Shown one piece after another: positions 7,173 to 7,274 of a DNA stretch of 7,274 nucleotides. The position numbers were made by a program, and so were the translations under genes. Position 1 is the first letter of the stretch. Each line of letters begins with the position of its first letter. The notes beneath the pieces are model-generated. The model ran no database searches, was not told where the DNA came from, and saw only the letters and a program-made list of their open reading frames with translations. The stretch is from Verrucomicrobiales bacterium (GTDB lineage: Bacteria; Verrucomicrobiota; Verrucomicrobiia; Verrucomicrobiales; SKLO01). Location: NCBI GenBank assembly GCA_007123195.1, contig SKLO01000556.1, positions 1-7,274 on the forward strand, given 5' to 3'.

Positions 7173-7274
7173 TCACGCCCGCACCTTGTCCGCCGGCCGG
7201 TGCTCGCGGTTGTCCGGACCCATGTGGCGGTTGACTCCCATGGCCGTGAGCATGGTGTTGTAGAGGTCGAGACC
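7173..7274 (-). CDS. C-terminal end of a convergent gene, possibly alkaline-phosphatase-superfamily (DUF1501- or sulfatase-like)
   Basis: Minus-strand codons from the right edge read 33 residues ending in TGA at 7175-7173. The visible peptide begins GLDLYNTMLTAMGVNRHMGP and ends RPADKVRA. I do not recognise the family with certainty. The pattern D-x3-T-x-L-x3-G in DLYNTMLTAMG matches DFHATVLNLLG in the C-terminal part of the neighbouring DUF1501 protein and the comparable helix of many sulfatases. The distance from that motif to the stop is also similar. This suggests another member of the same superfamily, transcribed towards the DUF1501 gene. Most of the gene lies outside the window. It could instead belong to an unrelated family, so the existence of a coding tail is more secure than its identity. 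Confidence 0.45.
   Translation of the reverse strand, partial: GLDLYNTMLTAMGVNRHMGPDNREHRPADKVRA

Noticed and set aside
1..7274. CRISPR array, tRNA/rRNA genes, insertion sequence, phage or defence genes
   Set aside because: No regularly spaced repeats, RNA gene signatures, transposase motifs or terminal inverted repeats were seen; coding sequence accounts for nearly the whole window.

Overview
The window is a GC-rich, gene-dense stretch of bacterial chromosome. It most resembles Verrucomicrobiota, or more loosely the Planctomycetota–Verrucomicrobiota group. That placement is an inference from the central gene pair: a secreted PSCyt1/DUF1549/DUF1553 protein followed by a Tat-exported DUF1501 protein, a pairing expanded mainly in these phyla. 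A classical menaquinone gene and weak Shine-Dalgarno sequences fit the same picture. I see no tRNA, rRNA, CRISPR array, insertion sequence or phage gene.

Layout. (1) Positions 1-1311, minus strand: the first 437 codons of menD (SEPHCHC synthase, menaquinone biosynthesis). The frame is open to the left edge, so the C-terminal ThDP-binding part is outside the window. (2) Positions 1312-1603: a divergent intergenic region of about 290 bp with one reasonable plus-strand promoter candidate and the menD ribosome binding site. (3) Positions 1604-5467, plus strand: a 1287-residue Sec-exported multidomain protein. Its order is signal peptide, beta-rich N-terminal domain, PSCyt1 with CxxCH, DUF1549 with a second CxxCH, LamG-like lectin domain, DUF1553. 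(4) Positions 5526-6989, plus strand: a 487-residue DUF1501 protein with a twin-arginine signal, 58 nt downstream and presumably co-transcribed. (5) Positions 6990-7172: a short convergent intergenic region with two GC-rich hairpins. (6) Positions 7173-7274, minus strand: the last 33 codons of a convergent gene whose tail resembles alkaline-phosphatase-superfamily or DUF1501 C-termini.

How the genes may work together. The two plus-strand genes look like one exported unit. The large protein carries two potential heme-c sites and a possible carbohydrate-binding LamG domain. DUF1501 belongs to the alkaline-phosphatase/sulfatase-like superfamily. Such pairs are often suspected of acting on complex, perhaps sulfated, polysaccharides in the cell envelope, but to my knowledge no biochemical activity is established. 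MenD provides a quinone precursor in the cytoplasm; its divergent position beside a cytochrome-bearing gene may be coincidence. The pair is the closest thing here to an undescribed system. Nothing in the window looks like a defence island or a mobile element.
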